Positions 26,862 through 36,131 of a stretch of 64,000 nt of DNA are shown here, one piece after another. The stretch spans positions 434,001 through 498,000 of the forward strand of contig NZ_CP060717.1 of the NCBI RefSeq assembly GCF_014396585.1, given 5' to 3'. Within the stretch, counting starts at the first letter, position 1. Every line of letters begins with the position of its first letter. Source of the stretch: Sphingomonas rhizophila (GTDB taxonomy: Bacteria; Pseudomonadota; Alphaproteobacteria; Sphingomonadales; Sphingomonadaceae). Made by a program: the position numbers and the translations under genes. The notes under the pieces were generated by a model. That model was not told where the DNA came from, made no database searches, and was given only the letters and a program-made list of their open reading frames with translations.

Positions 26862-28552
26862 CACGGCATCATCGCGTAGCGGCCGGGGGCAGGCTCGATG
26901 CCATCGGCGATGGCCCGCGCCGCGACCTGCTTGCCGCTGCCATGGTCGGTCAGCCAGCTCGTCCACCAAGGCCACCAGCTGCCCTCGTTGCGGGTCGCGC
27001 CGGCAAGCCAGTCGTCGGCATCTTCGGGCTTGTCGTCACGGGTCCAGAAGCCATGCTTGTTGGCCGCGGGCGGATTGATCACGCCGGCGTTATGTCCGGA
27101 TCCGCCCAGCACGAAGTCTGCGCCGATATTGCGCGCGCCTCGATACACCGCGTCCCACGCGGAGACATGGTCGTCCTTCAAGGCGATGACCAACATCGGC
27201 GCCTCGATCTTGGCGAGGTCGACCGGCGTTCCGCGCACCGCGAAGCCGGCCGGTTCGGCCAGCTTGTTGTTGAGCAGCAGCTCGCGGTTGTAGCTCTTGA
27301 GGAAGGCGGCCGGGATGCGCGCTCCATCCTCGAACCAGTAGAGCAGGTCGCTCGGCGGCGCTTCCTTGTCGAGGAGGTAGTGGTTGACCACGCTCGACCA
27401 GATGAGGTCGTTGGCGCGCATCGCCGCGAACAGGCGCTGCAATTCCAGGCTGTCGATGAAGCCCTGGCTTTCGAGATGATCCTCGAGCGCCGACAGATGC
27501 CCTTCGTGAACGAAGGCCGACCAGTCGCGCATGTCGGCGAAGTCGACCAGGCTGCCGATCAGCGTAGCGCTGTTTGCGTCCTTGCCGCGCCCCTGCGCCG
27601 CCAGCCACGCCAGCGCGATCGCGACCAGCGTCCCGCCCAGGCAAAAGGCGAACAGGTCGGGCGCGGTGCCGGTGCGCCGCCGAACCTCGTCGACCGCTGC
27701 GACGACGCCGTCGACGACATAATCCTCGACGCCCTTGTCCTTGTGCGCTTGCGTGGGATTGACCCAGCTGACGACAAAAACGGTGCGGCCCTCGTCGACC
27801 AGCCACTTCACCAGGCTTTGGCGCGGCACCAGGTCGATCATGTAGAAACGGTTGACCAGCGGCGGCACGTACAGCAGCGGCTCGACCGCGACCTTGTCCG
27901 TCGTCGGCGAGTACTGGATCAGCTGGAACAGCTCGTTCTCGAACACGACCTCGCCCGGCGTCGCGGCGATGGTCTTGCCCTTTTCGAACGCACTCGGGTC
28001 GCTTCGGCGCTGGACGATGCCCTTGCCGCTGGTGACGTCTTCCAGGAAGTGCGCGAAACCCTGCACCAAATTGGCGCCGTTGGTTTCCTTCGTCCGCTTG
28101 ACCACGTCCGGGTTGGTGCCGGCGAAATTGCTGGGCGATACGGCGTTCAAATATTGGTCGAGCAGGAAGCGGGCCATGGCCTGGCCGCTTCCGGTGCCGT
28201 CGCCGACCGAGATGACGTCGCGCAGCTGCTTCGACGCCAAGAGGTACGCGTCGCGCAGCCCGCGATAATAGGCGTCGTCCTGCCACTCGGGCGAGGCGAA
28301 GCGGCGGTCGCGGGGTTTTTCGCCCGCCTGGCCCGACAGGGCGCCCATCCAGAATTCGCCCCATTGGCGCGCCGCGTCCATCTGGACCTGCATCAATTCC
28401 TGCGGCCGGGCGGCGAGACCCATGGCGAATTCGCCGCTGGCCTGGGCGATGGCGAATGGATCGAACGGCAGGGTTGCCTTGACCTCGCCGCGCATCATCC
28501 GTTCCGCGGCCTCGGTCAGCCGCCGGGTCATATCCGCAAAGCCGTCGGTCAC
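26861..28552 (-). CDS. phaC: Class I polyhydroxyalkanoate synthase
   Basis: Polymerises 3-hydroxyacyl-CoA into PHA granules. With the GTG at 28550-28552 it has 563 residues. The N-terminal PhaC_N domain precedes an alpha/beta-hydrolase core with the lipase-like box FCLGGT (catalytic C304), the Asp in ALKDDHVSAW and the His in GGSGHNAGVI. The GTG overlaps the acyl-CoA dehydrogenase stop and its stop overlaps the hydrolase start, so it is embedded in the valine operon. No phaA or phaB is in the window. Confidence 0.95.
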   Translation of the reverse strand: MTDGFADMTRRLTEAAERMMRGEVKATLPFDPFAIAQASGEFAMGLAARPQELMQVQMDAARQWGEFWMGALSGQAGEKPRDRRFASPEWQDDAYYRGLRDAYLLASKQLRDVISVGDGTGSGQAMARFLLDQYLNAVSPSNFAGTNPDVVKRTKETNGANLVQGFAHFLEDVTSGKGIVQRRSDPSAFEKGKTIAATPGEVVFENELFQLIQYSPTTDKVAVEPLLYVPPLVNRFYMIDLVPRQSLVKWLVDEGRTVFVVSWVNPTQAHKDKGVEDYVVDGVVAAVDEVRRRTGTAPDLFAFCLGGTLVAIALAWLAAQGRGKDANSATLIGSLVDFADMRDWSAFVHEGHLSALEDHLESQGFIDSLELQRLFAAMRANDLIWSSVVNHYLLDKEAPPSDLLYWFEDGARIPAAFLKSYNRELLLNNKLAEPAGFAVRGTPVDLAKIEAPMLVIALKDDHVSAWDAVYRGARNIGADFVLGGSGHNAGVINPPAANKHGFWTRDDKPEDADDWLAGATRNEGSWWPWWTSWLTDHGSGKQVAARAIADGIEPAPGRYAMMP

Positions 28553-29691
28553 TGGCGGGTCAACTCGCGGCCGACGATCATCCGCATGACCTGGTTGGTG
28601 CCTTCCAGGATCGAATGGACGCGCAGGTCGCGCCAGAAGCGTTCGATCGGGTAATCCTGAAGGTAGCCGTAGCCGCCGTGAAGCTGCAGCGCGCGGTCGA
28701 CGATCGAGCTGCCGTTGTCGGTCGCCAGCCGCTTGGCCATCGCCGCGAACTTGGTCTTGTCGGGGGCGTTGGCGGTCACCTTGGCCGCCGCGACATAGAG
28801 CAGCATCCGCGCCGCCTGCAGGTCCGTTTCCATGTCGGCCAAGGTAAACTGGGTGTTCTGGAAATCGGCGATCGCCTTGCCGAACTGCTTGCGGTCCTTC
28901 GTATAGGCGATCGCTTCGTCCAGGCAGCGCTGCGCCCCGCCCAGCGAGCAGGCGCCGATGTTGAGGCGGCCGCCGTCGAGGCCCATCATCGCGATGCGAA
29001 AGCCCTCGCCCTCGCCGCCGACGCGGTTCGACACCGGCACGCGCACCTCGTCGAAATTGACCTGCGCGGTGGGCTGCGAATGCCAGCCGAGCTTCTTCTC
29101 GTTCGCCCCGAAGCTGACCCCCGGCATGTCCTTCTCGATGACCAGGCAGCTGATGCCCTTCGGCCCGTCCTCGCCTGTGCGGACCATCGTCACGTAAATC
29201 TCGTTCTCGCCGCCGCCGGAGATGAACGCCTTGCTGCCGCTGACGACATAGTGGTCGCCATCGCGGACCGCGCGGGTCTTGAGCGCCGCTGCGTCGCTGC
29301 CCGATGACGGTTCGGTCAGGCAGTAGCTTCCGATCCGCTCCATCGGGATTAGCGAGGGGAGATACTTGTCCTTCAGCGCCTGGTCGCCGAAGCGGTCGAT
29401 CATCCAGCTCGCCATGTTGTGGATCGAGATGAAGGCGCTGGTCGACGGGCAGCCATAGGCCATCGCCTCCATGATCAGCGCCGCTTCCAGCCGGCCAAGG
29501 CCGATGCCACCGGATTCCTCGCTGACATAGATTGATCCGAAGCCGAGCTCGGCGGCTTGCCGGATCGTGTCGCGCGGGAAGATGTGCTTCTCGTCCCACT
29601 CGGCGGCGAACGGCGTGATGGCGTCGGCGGTGAATTTCTGCGCCATCTCCTGGATCTGGCGCTGGTCGTCGGTCAGGTCGAACTGCTGCAT
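28549..29691 (-). CDS. Isobutyryl-CoA dehydrogenase-like acyl-CoA dehydrogenase
   Basis: A 380-residue FAD enzyme oxidising a branched acyl-CoA; the neighbours indicate isobutyryl-CoA to methacrylyl-CoA. FAD-site CLTEPSSGSDAAAL near residue 130, GRLNIGACSLGGAQ, and the C-terminal RVHSILEGTNQVMRMIV, which closely resembles the end of mammalian ACAD8. I use the ATG at 29691; an in-frame ATG at 29727 would add 12 residues. Coupled to phaC. Confidence 0.93.
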   Translation of the reverse strand: MQQFDLTDDQRQIQEMAQKFTADAITPFAAEWDEKHIFPRDTIRQAAELGFGSIYVSEESGGIGLGRLEAALIMEAMAYGCPSTSAFISIHNMASWMIDRFGDQALKDKYLPSLIPMERIGSYCLTEPSSGSDAAALKTRAVRDGDHYVVSGSKAFISGGGENEIYVTMVRTGEDGPKGISCLVIEKDMPGVSFGANEKKLGWHSQPTAQVNFDEVRVPVSNRVGGEGEGFRIAMMGLDGGRLNIGACSLGGAQRCLDEAIAYTKDRKQFGKAIADFQNTQFTLADMETDLQAARMLLYVAAAKVTANAPDKTKFAAMAKRLATDNGSSIVDRALQLHGGYGYLQDYPIERFWRDLRVHSILEGTNQVMRMIVGRELTRQ

Positions 29692-29730
29692 GGCGGCGGC
29701 CTTAAGAGCCTCGTGCGCGGGCGACAAGCG

Positions 29731-30357
29731 CTATCGGGCGCTCGCCTCCTGCCGCCGCTTTTCCACCGCCAGCACTTCCTGCACCGACGGCCGCTGCTTC
29801 ATCGTCTCGCGGAATTCGGCGAGGCGCGGCCAGCGGTCGAGGCCAAGGAATTTCTCGGCCCAGCCGGTGATGACGAAAAGATAGGCGTCCGGCAGGGTGA
29901 TGTCCTTGCCCATTAGGTATGGGCCTTTGAACTCGCGCTCGACATAATCGAGCTTGTCGCTGACCAGCGCCTTTGTAAAGCTTTTGACATCATCGCTGGC
30001 GTCCGGCCTGAACAGCGGGCCGAAGCTCTTGTGAAGATCGGTGGTGATGAAATTCACCCACTCCAGCACTCGGTAGCGGCGGAAATCGCCGAGCAGGGGC
30101 AGCATGTCACCAAGCGCGGCGCGGTCGCCGATATATTGCAGGATGACCGCATTTTCGGTGAGCACCTCGCCATTGTCGAGCGCCAGCGCCGGCACGGCGC
30201 CCTTCGGATTGATGGCGAGATAATCGCCGCCATCGGCGGTCGTCTTGGCGCGAAGGTCAACCGGCACCGACGAGTGCGCCAGGCCCGTTTCGTGGAGCAC
30301 GATGTGCGGGGCCTGGCTGCAGGCGCCGGGTGCGTAATAGAGGGTGAGCCCGCTCAT
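29731..30357 (-). CDS. Glutathione S-transferase (beta-like)
   Basis: A 208-residue GST. The N-terminal thioredoxin-like domain starts LTLYYAPGACSQAPHI, with the beta-class Cys in PGACS, and has the cis-Pro segment GAVPAL and the glutathione gamma-Glu site LTENAVIL. The C-terminal helical domain follows. It lies between the lipoprotein gene and isobutyryl-CoA dehydrogenase, four bases after the former's stop. Substrate unknown. Confidence 0.92.
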   Translation of the reverse strand: MSGLTLYYAPGACSQAPHIVLHETGLAHSSVPVDLRAKTTADGGDYLAINPKGAVPALALDNGEVLTENAVILQYIGDRAALGDMLPLLGDFRRYRVLEWVNFITTDLHKSFGPLFRPDASDDVKSFTKALVSDKLDYVEREFKGPYLMGKDITLPDAYLFVITGWAEKFLGLDRWPRLAEFRETMKQRPSVQEVLAVEKRRQEASAR

Positions 30358-30361
30358 CGCG

Positions 30362-30867
30362 TCACGCGCACCTTGCATAGTCGTAGGTGCCTTCGTCGTC
30401 GGCGCGTTTCAGCTTGTCGCCGGTGCGGGTCAACGTCACGACCTTGGTCCATTCCTGGCCCTCGCCGATGAAGGCATATTCGCCGCGAAACTGGTCGCGA
30501 TTGCCGGACGCTGTTCCTTTAGCGTGGCGCGCGATTCGTAGAATTTGATCGTCTTGTCGTCGATCGTGATCAGGCCCTTGTTATCCGCCCGGGACGGGTC
30601 GCAATCGGCCGGGACCATTCCCCATCGGCCACGATACTGCGCGGGAATCTTCGCGGACACGGCGGTCGGCTGCGAACCGTTGGCGACCGCGTCGACCTGG
30701 TTCTCGGTCGGCTCGAGCGCCGGATTGCCCTCGTCGGCCGGGATGGTTTCGACGTCGGCTCCGGCCAGGTTGGCGTCGACGTCGTTGGCGGAAGTGTCCG
30801 TCCGCTGGCAGGCCATGGCTGCGAACGAGAGCAGGGCGGCGGCGATGAGGGTGCTAGTGCGTTTCAT
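30362..30867 (-). CDS. Predicted lipoprotein of unknown function (frameshifted)
   Basis: About 168 residues after correction. Residues 1-20 are a lipoprotein signal with lipobox AMAC (C20), followed by an acidic linker (DTSANDVDANLAGADVET) and a C-terminal domain with GRWGMVPADCDPSRADNKGLI. The frame breaks at GG 30493-30494; one base restores QFRGEYAFIGEGQEWTKVV and a stop at 30362-30364. It overlaps ridA by 14 bases at its 5' end. No family recognised beyond the lipoprotein signal. Confidence 0.75.
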
Positions 30868-31246
30868 CCCCGACCAACGCCTCGGCCTCGATTTCGATGC
30901 GCCACTCGGGCCGGAGCAGCGCGGCCACGACGACCATCGTCGCCGCCGGACGCACCTTGCCGAAGAATTCGCCGTGAACCGCCCCGACCTCGTCGGCATC
31001 GGCCGGATCGACGATGAACATGCGGGTGCGGACGACGTCGCGGGCGCTTCCGCCCAGGTCGGCGATGGCCTTGAGGATGATCGCAAAGCAGCGCCGGGCC
31101 TGCGCGGCGGCGTCGCCGGGGGTCGACGACCCGTCGTTCTCGACCGGCGCTGTACCGGACACGAAGATACGATTGCCCACGCGGTGGCCGCGCGAGAAGC
31201 CGTAGAGCGCTTCGTAAGGGGAAGTCCCGTGCGCTTGTCGCCTCAC
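30854..31246 (-). CDS. RidA/YjgF family protein
   Basis: A 130-residue member of the RidA family. RidA removes reactive enamine/imine intermediates made by PLP enzymes; subfamilies differ. The conserved Arg is in VVRTRMFIVDP, and the C-terminal EIEAEALVGDE fits the trimeric fold. The start overlaps the stop of the polysaccharide deacetylase gene by four bases. Confidence 0.9.
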   Translation of the reverse strand: MRRQAHGTSPYEALYGFSRGHRVGNRIFVSGTAPVENDGSSTPGDAAAQARRCFAIILKAIADLGGSARDVVRTRMFIVDPADADEVGAVHGEFFGKVRPAATMVVVAALLRPEWRIEIEAEALVGDETH

Positions 31247-32181
31247 TTCGTGGCCTCGTGAAGCACACGCTCGCGGAACAGCCTGCCCTGCAATTCCGTA
31301 TTGTTGCGCTCGTACCAGCGCGGCTCGGGCTCGCCGGCCGCCCAGGCGATTGCCTCGGTCAGCGTGCCTTGGGCGGAGGGCACATCGACCCTCATCGCCA
31401 ACGCGGCGATCGGGTCGGCATAGGCCTCGTCGGCGCTGACGATTGTCCAGCCGCGCTTGCGCAATCCCGCGACCAGGTCGCGGATATAGAGCGCGGCAAG
31501 GTCGGTCTCGTGAAGCAGCAGCATGTGTACCGGCGATCGCCCGGTCGTCTTGACCGCCAGCCGGTCGTAGAACTCCGACGCCTCGACCATGGTCTCGACA
31601 TAGAGGTCGCGAAGCGCCTTGCGATCGATCTTCCGGCCCGCCGTCGCCGCCTCGACGGTCAGCGTTTCGAGGTTCCAGTCGGAACCGTCGACCGTCACAT
31701 AGCCGTTCGCCAGTCCGCGCGCCTTCAGGCCCGCGCGAACCGCGTCCCGCTTGGCCTTGTCGCCCTGGCCTTCGTCCAGGAAGGGGAAGCGGAACCAGGG
31801 GCGGTGGCCGGGACGGCCGCGAAGCCAGCGCTCGGCCCGGTCGATGTCGGCCAGATAGTCCGCTGCCGGGATGGCGTTCAGATGGCGGTGGGCGAAGCTG
31901 TGGTTGGCAAGGACGTGCCCCGCCGCCGCATAGCGCGCGATCCGCCGCTCGCCGCCCGCCCCGTCGGGCTCGGCAAGGTTGCCGGGCGTGACGAAGAAGA
32001 CGGCTTGCCGGACACCGGCAGCTTTCAGTCCGGTAATCAGCCGTGCAGTCCGCTGGTCGGGCGCCAGGAAGGCGCCGCGACCGCGCGGAACGTCGTCGAA
32101 CGACAGGGCAATCCGCTTTTGCGCGACGGCCGGCGCGGACCAGCCGAACAGCGCGAGGATCAGCAGGATCGCCCAGCGCAC
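31243..32181 (-). CDS. Secreted polysaccharide deacetylase (NodB domain)
   Basis: A 312-residue NodB-type deacetylase. A signal peptide (MRWAILLILALFGWSAPAVA) precedes the metal-site motif ALSFDDVPRG, then ANHSFAHRHL (HxxxH-type ligands) and the substrate-arm RFPFLDEG. It probably removes acetyl groups from peptidoglycan or an exported polysaccharide. The start is a GTG (32179-32181) four bases after the mmsA stop. The frame reads through from mmsA because of a deletion in that gene, but this is not a real fusion. Confidence 0.88.
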   Translation of the reverse strand: MRWAILLILALFGWSAPAVAQKRIALSFDDVPRGRGAFLAPDQRTARLITGLKAAGVRQAVFFVTPGNLAEPDGAGGERRIARYAAAGHVLANHSFAHRHLNAIPAADYLADIDRAERWLRGRPGHRPWFRFPFLDEGQGDKAKRDAVRAGLKARGLANGYVTVDGSDWNLETLTVEAATAGRKIDRKALRDLYVETMVEASEFYDRLAVKTTGRSPVHMLLLHETDLAALYIRDLVAGLRKRGWTIVSADEAYADPIAALAMRVDVPSAQGTLTEAIAWAAGEPEPRWYERNNTELQGRLFRERVLHEATK

Positions 32182-32185
32182 CCGC

Positions 32186-33687
32186 TTACCCCATCGTCGG
32201 GATGTGGAACGCCTCGCGATGGTCCCCGCCGCCGATCCGTCGGGCCAGCGCTGGGTGACCGTCTTGACCTTGGTCCAGAACTTCACGCCTTCCATGCCGT
32301 GCTGGTTGGTGTCGCCGAAGCCGCTGCGTTTCCAGCCGCCGAAGGTGTGATAGGCGACCGGCACGGGGATCGGCACGTTGATCCCGACCATGCCGACATT
32401 GACCCGCGCCGCGAACTCACGCGCCGCGTGGCCGTTGCGGGTGAAGATGGCGACGCCGTTGCCATAGGGATGCTCGCTCGGCAGGCGCAGCGCCTCCTCG
32501 AAGCTGTCGGCGCGGACCATCTGCAGCACCGGCCCGAAGATTTCCTCCTGATAGCTCTGGAAGTGCGGCTTGACGTGATCGAACAGGGTCGGGCCGACGA
32601 AAAAGCCTTCCTCGTGCCCCTGCAGCGTGAACCCGCGACCGTCAACGACCAGCTCGCCGCCTTCGTCGGCGCACATCTGGATGTAGTTCTCGACGCGCTG
32701 CTTGTGGGCGGCATTGACCACCGGGCCGTAGTGCGCGTCGGGATCGTTGGACACGCCGACCTTCAGCTTGTCGATCGCGGGCACCAGCTTCTCGCGAAGC
32801 GCTGCCGCGGTGTCGTCGCCGACCGGCACGACCACCGGCAACGCCATGCAGCGTTCACCGGCCGAACCGAATGCGGCGCCGGTCAGGTCGGTGACGACCT
32901 GGTCCAGGTCGGCGTCGGGCAGGACGATGCCGTGGTTCTTGGCGCCGCCGAACGCCTGCACCCGCTTGTTGTTCGCGGTGCCGCGCGAGTAGATGTACTG
33001 GGCGATATCGGACGACCCGACGAAGCTGACCGCCTTGATGTCGTCATGGTCGAGGATCGCGTCGACCATTTCCTTGTCGCCATGGACGACCTGAAGGATG
33101 CCGTCGGGAAGGCCGGCTTCCTTCATCAGTTCGGCCAGCCGCACCGGCACCGAGGGGTCGCGTTCCGACGGCTTCAGGATGAAGGCGTTGCCGCAGGCGA
33201 TGGCGACCCCGAACATCCACATCGGGATCATCGCCGGGAAATTGAACGGGGTGATGCCCGCGCCGATGCCCAGCGGCTGGCGCATCGAATAGACGTCGAT
33301 GCCGGGACCGGCGCCGACCGAATATTCGCCTTTGAGAGCGTGCGGGATTCCGCAGGCGAACTCGATCACTTCAAGGCCGCGCTGCACGTCGCCCTTGGCA
33401 TCGGCGACGACCTTGCCATGCTCGCTGGACAGCAGTTCCGCCAGGTCGTCCATATTCTGTTCGACCAGGTCCTTGAACCGGAACATCACGCGGGCGCGGC
33501 GCTGCGGATTGGTCGCGGCCCAGGCGGGCTGCGCGGCGAGCGCGGCGGCGACTGCCTTTTCCAGTGTCGCGGCGGTGCCGAGCCCGACCCGGGCCTGCAC
33601 CTCACCATGGCTCGGGTTCCACACGTCGCTGCTGCGCGGGGCGTCCGAATGGCTGGTGCCGTTGATGAAATGGTCGATGGTACGCAT
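32186..33687 (-). CDS. mmsA: Methylmalonate-semialdehyde dehydrogenase, CoA-acylating (frameshifted at 3' end)
   Basis: Converts methylmalonate semialdehyde to propionyl-CoA with NAD and CoA, ending valine degradation. The 500-residue product shows GAGITPFNFPAMIPMWM, the catalytic Cys in GSAGERCMALPV, and YQEEIFGPVLQM. Near the 3' end a C4 run at 32224-32227 (G4 on the coding strand) breaks the frame; one added G yields the family tail HREAFHIPTMG and a stop at 32186-32188. It is the first gene of the cluster. Confidence 0.95.
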
Positions 33688-33748
33688 GGGGCGGGGCCTC
33701 TTCCTGATTCCGTTTGGACCGCTCCCTATGCCCTGAAACGCGCGCTGG

Positions 33749-34507
33749 CTAGGCGGGGCAGTTCGCGTAGTGGCCGCGAAGCAGCCGCTGCCACGCCGCC
33801 GCCCCGCCCGCCTCGGTCCTGTCCAGCTTCAGCCGGAAATCCCTCATGCCGGGATGGTTGGGGACGCTCGCCTCCGCCTCGACGATCGCACCGGAGGCCG
33901 GATCGGTCCACAGCGTCCCGCTACCCTCCGTCCCGGCGATGAAGTGAAGGTCGAAGCGCCGCACGCTTCGGCCGTCGCGCTGTTCGATGCCGCGATGGGC
34001 GGCGTGGATCGTCGCCATCGACCGGACGAAATCCTTGTCGTCGGGCCACACCAGCGCCAGGGCGAACATGAACTCGTCGCTCGGTCGACGCTCCTGAAGG
34101 AAGGCGTTGAGGTCGCCCAGGTCGTAATCGAACAGGAACCACGGCATGCCCGCGGGCATCGTCGCGGTGTCGCTGATCGTCCCCTCGGGCAAGGTCACTG
34201 AAGCTGAAAGGGTGCGCGTGTTGGGCTCCATGCTCAGCCGCCCGAAGCGCGCCTGCGTGCCGTCCTTCGCGACCTTGCCGGCGTCGAGATACTTCGCCTC
34301 CCAACTGGCCGGGTCCATTTCGGCCGTGACGAAAGCGGCGGTCGCGCACTTCGACACCCACTTGTAAACCGCGACCTCGGTCGCGGCGGGACGGAACTGG
34401 ACGATATGCTCCGGCTCGCTGCCGTCACGATTTGACCGGATGTAGTGACGGATCAGCCCGTCCGGCGAACCGGCGGCCAGCGCGGCAACGGCGATCAAGC
34501 TCAGCAT
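33749..34507 (-). CDS. Exported protein of unknown family
   Basis: A 252-residue protein with a short hydrophobic N-terminus that looks like a signal peptide (MLSLIAVAALAAGS). It has alternating strand-like segments and conserved-looking aromatic patches (TATMPAGMPWFLFDYDLGDL), and the C-terminal part reads like a lipid/substrate-binding beta domain. I do not recognise the family. It diverges from an EamA transporter gene, with an AT-rich palindrome between them. Confidence 0.65.
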   Translation of the reverse strand: MLSLIAVAALAAGSPDGLIRHYIRSNRDGSEPEHIVQFRPAATEVAVYKWVSKCATAAFVTAEMDPASWEAKYLDAGKVAKDGTQARFGRLSMEPNTRTLSASVTLPEGTISDTATMPAGMPWFLFDYDLGDLNAFLQERRPSDEFMFALALVWPDDKDFVRSMATIHAAHRGIEQRDGRSVRRFDLHFIAGTEGSGTLWTDPASGAIVEAEASVPNHPGMRDFRLKLDRTEAGGAAAWQRLLRGHYANCPA

Positions 34508-34520
34508 CAGCCCCCTTTAA

Positions 34521-34540
34521 GTGTATTAGGCGTATAACAC
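34521..34540. promoter_or_regulatory. Imperfect palindrome in a divergent promoter region
   Basis: GTGTATTA, four bases, TATAACAC: six of eight positions pair. It lies 14 bases before the ATG of the exported protein and 48 before the EamA gene. Similar arms (GTATTA and TATAAC) recur at 49756-49779 ahead of the pcm-tolC operon, with a six-base spacer. It may be a repressor operator or an overlapping -10 region. Confidence 0.35.
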
Positions 34541-34587
34541 AATAAGCGGCTCGACGGGCGGGCGGCGATGCTGGTAGCGGCGCAGCC

Positions 34588-35511
34588 ATGCCCGTCGCGC
34601 CGCTTTCCACCGATCGCCCGGTCGCCCAGCGCCAGCTGGCGGGGATGGCGCTGCGGTTGCTGACGGCGGCGCTGCTCAGCGCGATGTTCGCGATGATCAA
34701 GCTGGCTGGACAGCGCGGAGTCCACGTCGTCGAAAGCCTGTTCTGGCGGCAGGTCGGATCGGCGGTCTGCGCCACCGCCTGGGTCGCGATCGGCCCGGGG
34801 TTTGCCAGCCTGCGCACGCGACGGGTACGCGCCCATGTCGAACGGATGGCGCTCGGCCTCGTTACCATGGCGCTCAACTTCCTCGCTTTCATGATGCTGC
34901 CGCTGGCGGAGGCGACGGCCATCTTCTTCTCGGCGCCGATCTTCTCGACCCTGCTCGCGGCGACGATGCTGAGCGAACCGACCGGACGCTGGCGGTGGGG
35001 CGCGGTGATCGCCGGCTTCCTCGGCGTGCTGGTCATCGTCCGTCCCGGCGGGGCGGATCTTCCGTTGTCGGGCGCGTCGGTCGCGCTCGTCGCGGCGCTG
35101 CTGACCGCGTCGGTGACCATCGTCATCCGCCGGCTGTCGGCGACCGAGGCGGCGGCGACCACCGTGTTCTGGTTCGCGACCAGCTCGCTGGTCCCGCTCG
35201 GACTGCTGATGCTCTTCTTCGGGCAGGTGCACGATGCGACGACGATGGCCCTGTTCGCCGGGATCGCGCTGACCGGCGGGCTGGCGCAGCTAGCGCTGAC
35301 CGGGGCGCTTAGGCTGGCGCCGGTCGCGCTGGTCATGCCGATGGATTACACCGGCCTGATCTGGGCGGCGCTGCTCGGCCTGCTGATCTTTGGTGAATGG
35401 CCGGCACCGGTGACCTGGATCGGCGCGCTGATCGTCATCGCCTCCGGACTCGTCATCCTGTGGCGCGAACAGCGGCTCCATCGCCGCGCCGCGCCGGTCA
35501 CCGACAGCTAG
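34588..35511 (+). CDS. DMT superfamily transporter (EamA)
   Basis: A 307-residue protein with about ten transmembrane helices in two EamA repeats (first about residues 20-150, second about 165-295). Typical sequences are LAEATAIFFSAPIFSTLLAA and the mirrored LAPVALVMPMDYTGLIWAAL. It probably exports a small metabolite or amino acid; substrate unknown. Its stop shares the palindrome CTAG with the stop of the convergent gene. Confidence 0.9.
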   Translation: MPVAPLSTDRPVAQRQLAGMALRLLTAALLSAMFAMIKLAGQRGVHVVESLFWRQVGSAVCATAWVAIGPGFASLRTRRVRAHVERMALGLVTMALNFLAFMMLPLAEATAIFFSAPIFSTLLAATMLSEPTGRWRWGAVIAGFLGVLVIVRPGGADLPLSGASVALVAALLTASVTIVIRRLSATEAAATTVFWFATSSLVPLGLLMLFFGQVHDATTMALFAGIALTGGLAQLALTGALRLAPVALVMPMDYTGLIWAALLGLLIFGEWPAPVTWIGALIVIASGLVILWREQRLHRRAAPVTDS

Positions 35512-36056
35512 CGCCGGGACCGCCGTCCGGCCGGGCGGAGCATCCACAGCGCCCCGGCGGCGATAACGACGATGCCGCCGATCTCGAGCCAATGGTTGAG
35601 GCGAGGCGTCCCGATCTGGCGGTTGATCAGCGCATCGATCCTCTCCAGAGACGCGGCGCGGATGAAGACGAAGCCCATCAGCATCGCCAGCCCGACCATC
35701 GACAGCTTGACCTGCGCGCCGGCCCGCCGGAGCCGCGCCACCATCAGCACCGCCGCGACCAGCATCAGCGCCAGGATCGCCCCGACGAACATGTATTGAT
35801 AGGGCCGCCGATCCTCGTACCAACCCTGGTTCTTGGCGACGGTCCGGCCGATGTCGGTGAACAGCGTCTGCAGGTCGATCTGCTTGTTGATGCATAGCAG
35901 GGCGAGGATGACGGCCAGCGCTTGCCACCAGCGCCGCTCGGTCTTGGGCGACTTGCCCGCCGCCAGCCAGCACAGCACCGCCGCCACCGCGTAGGCCGCG
36001 ACCGTTACCCATCCCAGCGTCGTGGGATCGCCGATTCCCGGCTTCCAACCGAACAT
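35508..36056 (-). CDS. Membrane protein of unknown family
   Basis: A 182-residue protein with four to five hydrophobic helices (about residues 17-35, 45-60, 85-110, 120-140, 155-172) and an Arg-rich C-terminus (RPAGRRSRR). No motif recognised. The ATG at 36056 gives a clean start MFGWKPGIG. It is convergent with EamA (stops share CTAG) and divergent from rnr. Confidence 0.7.
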   Translation of the reverse strand: MFGWKPGIGDPTTLGWVTVAAYAVAAVLCWLAAGKSPKTERRWWQALAVILALLCINKQIDLQTLFTDIGRTVAKNQGWYEDRRPYQYMFVGAILALMLVAAVLMVARLRRAGAQVKLSMVGLAMLMGFVFIRAASLERIDALINRQIGTPRLNHWLEIGGIVVIAAGALWMLRPAGRRSRR

Positions 36057-36131
36057 TACTGCCCCCTCAATCGTTCCTGGCGGTGTCCTATTGGGTTGCC
36101 GATGGGGCAACAAGCCGCCACTTGAGGACCG

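Noticed and set aside
28553..29599. N-terminal extension of the phaC frame
   Set aside because: It overlaps the acyl-CoA dehydrogenase gene in another frame and has no PHA synthase features. The GTG at 28552 gives a normal-length protein.
31258..33942. Long open frame (894 codons) on the plus strand opposite mmsA and the deacetylase
   Set aside because: Shadow of two recognisable genes; no start context or motif.
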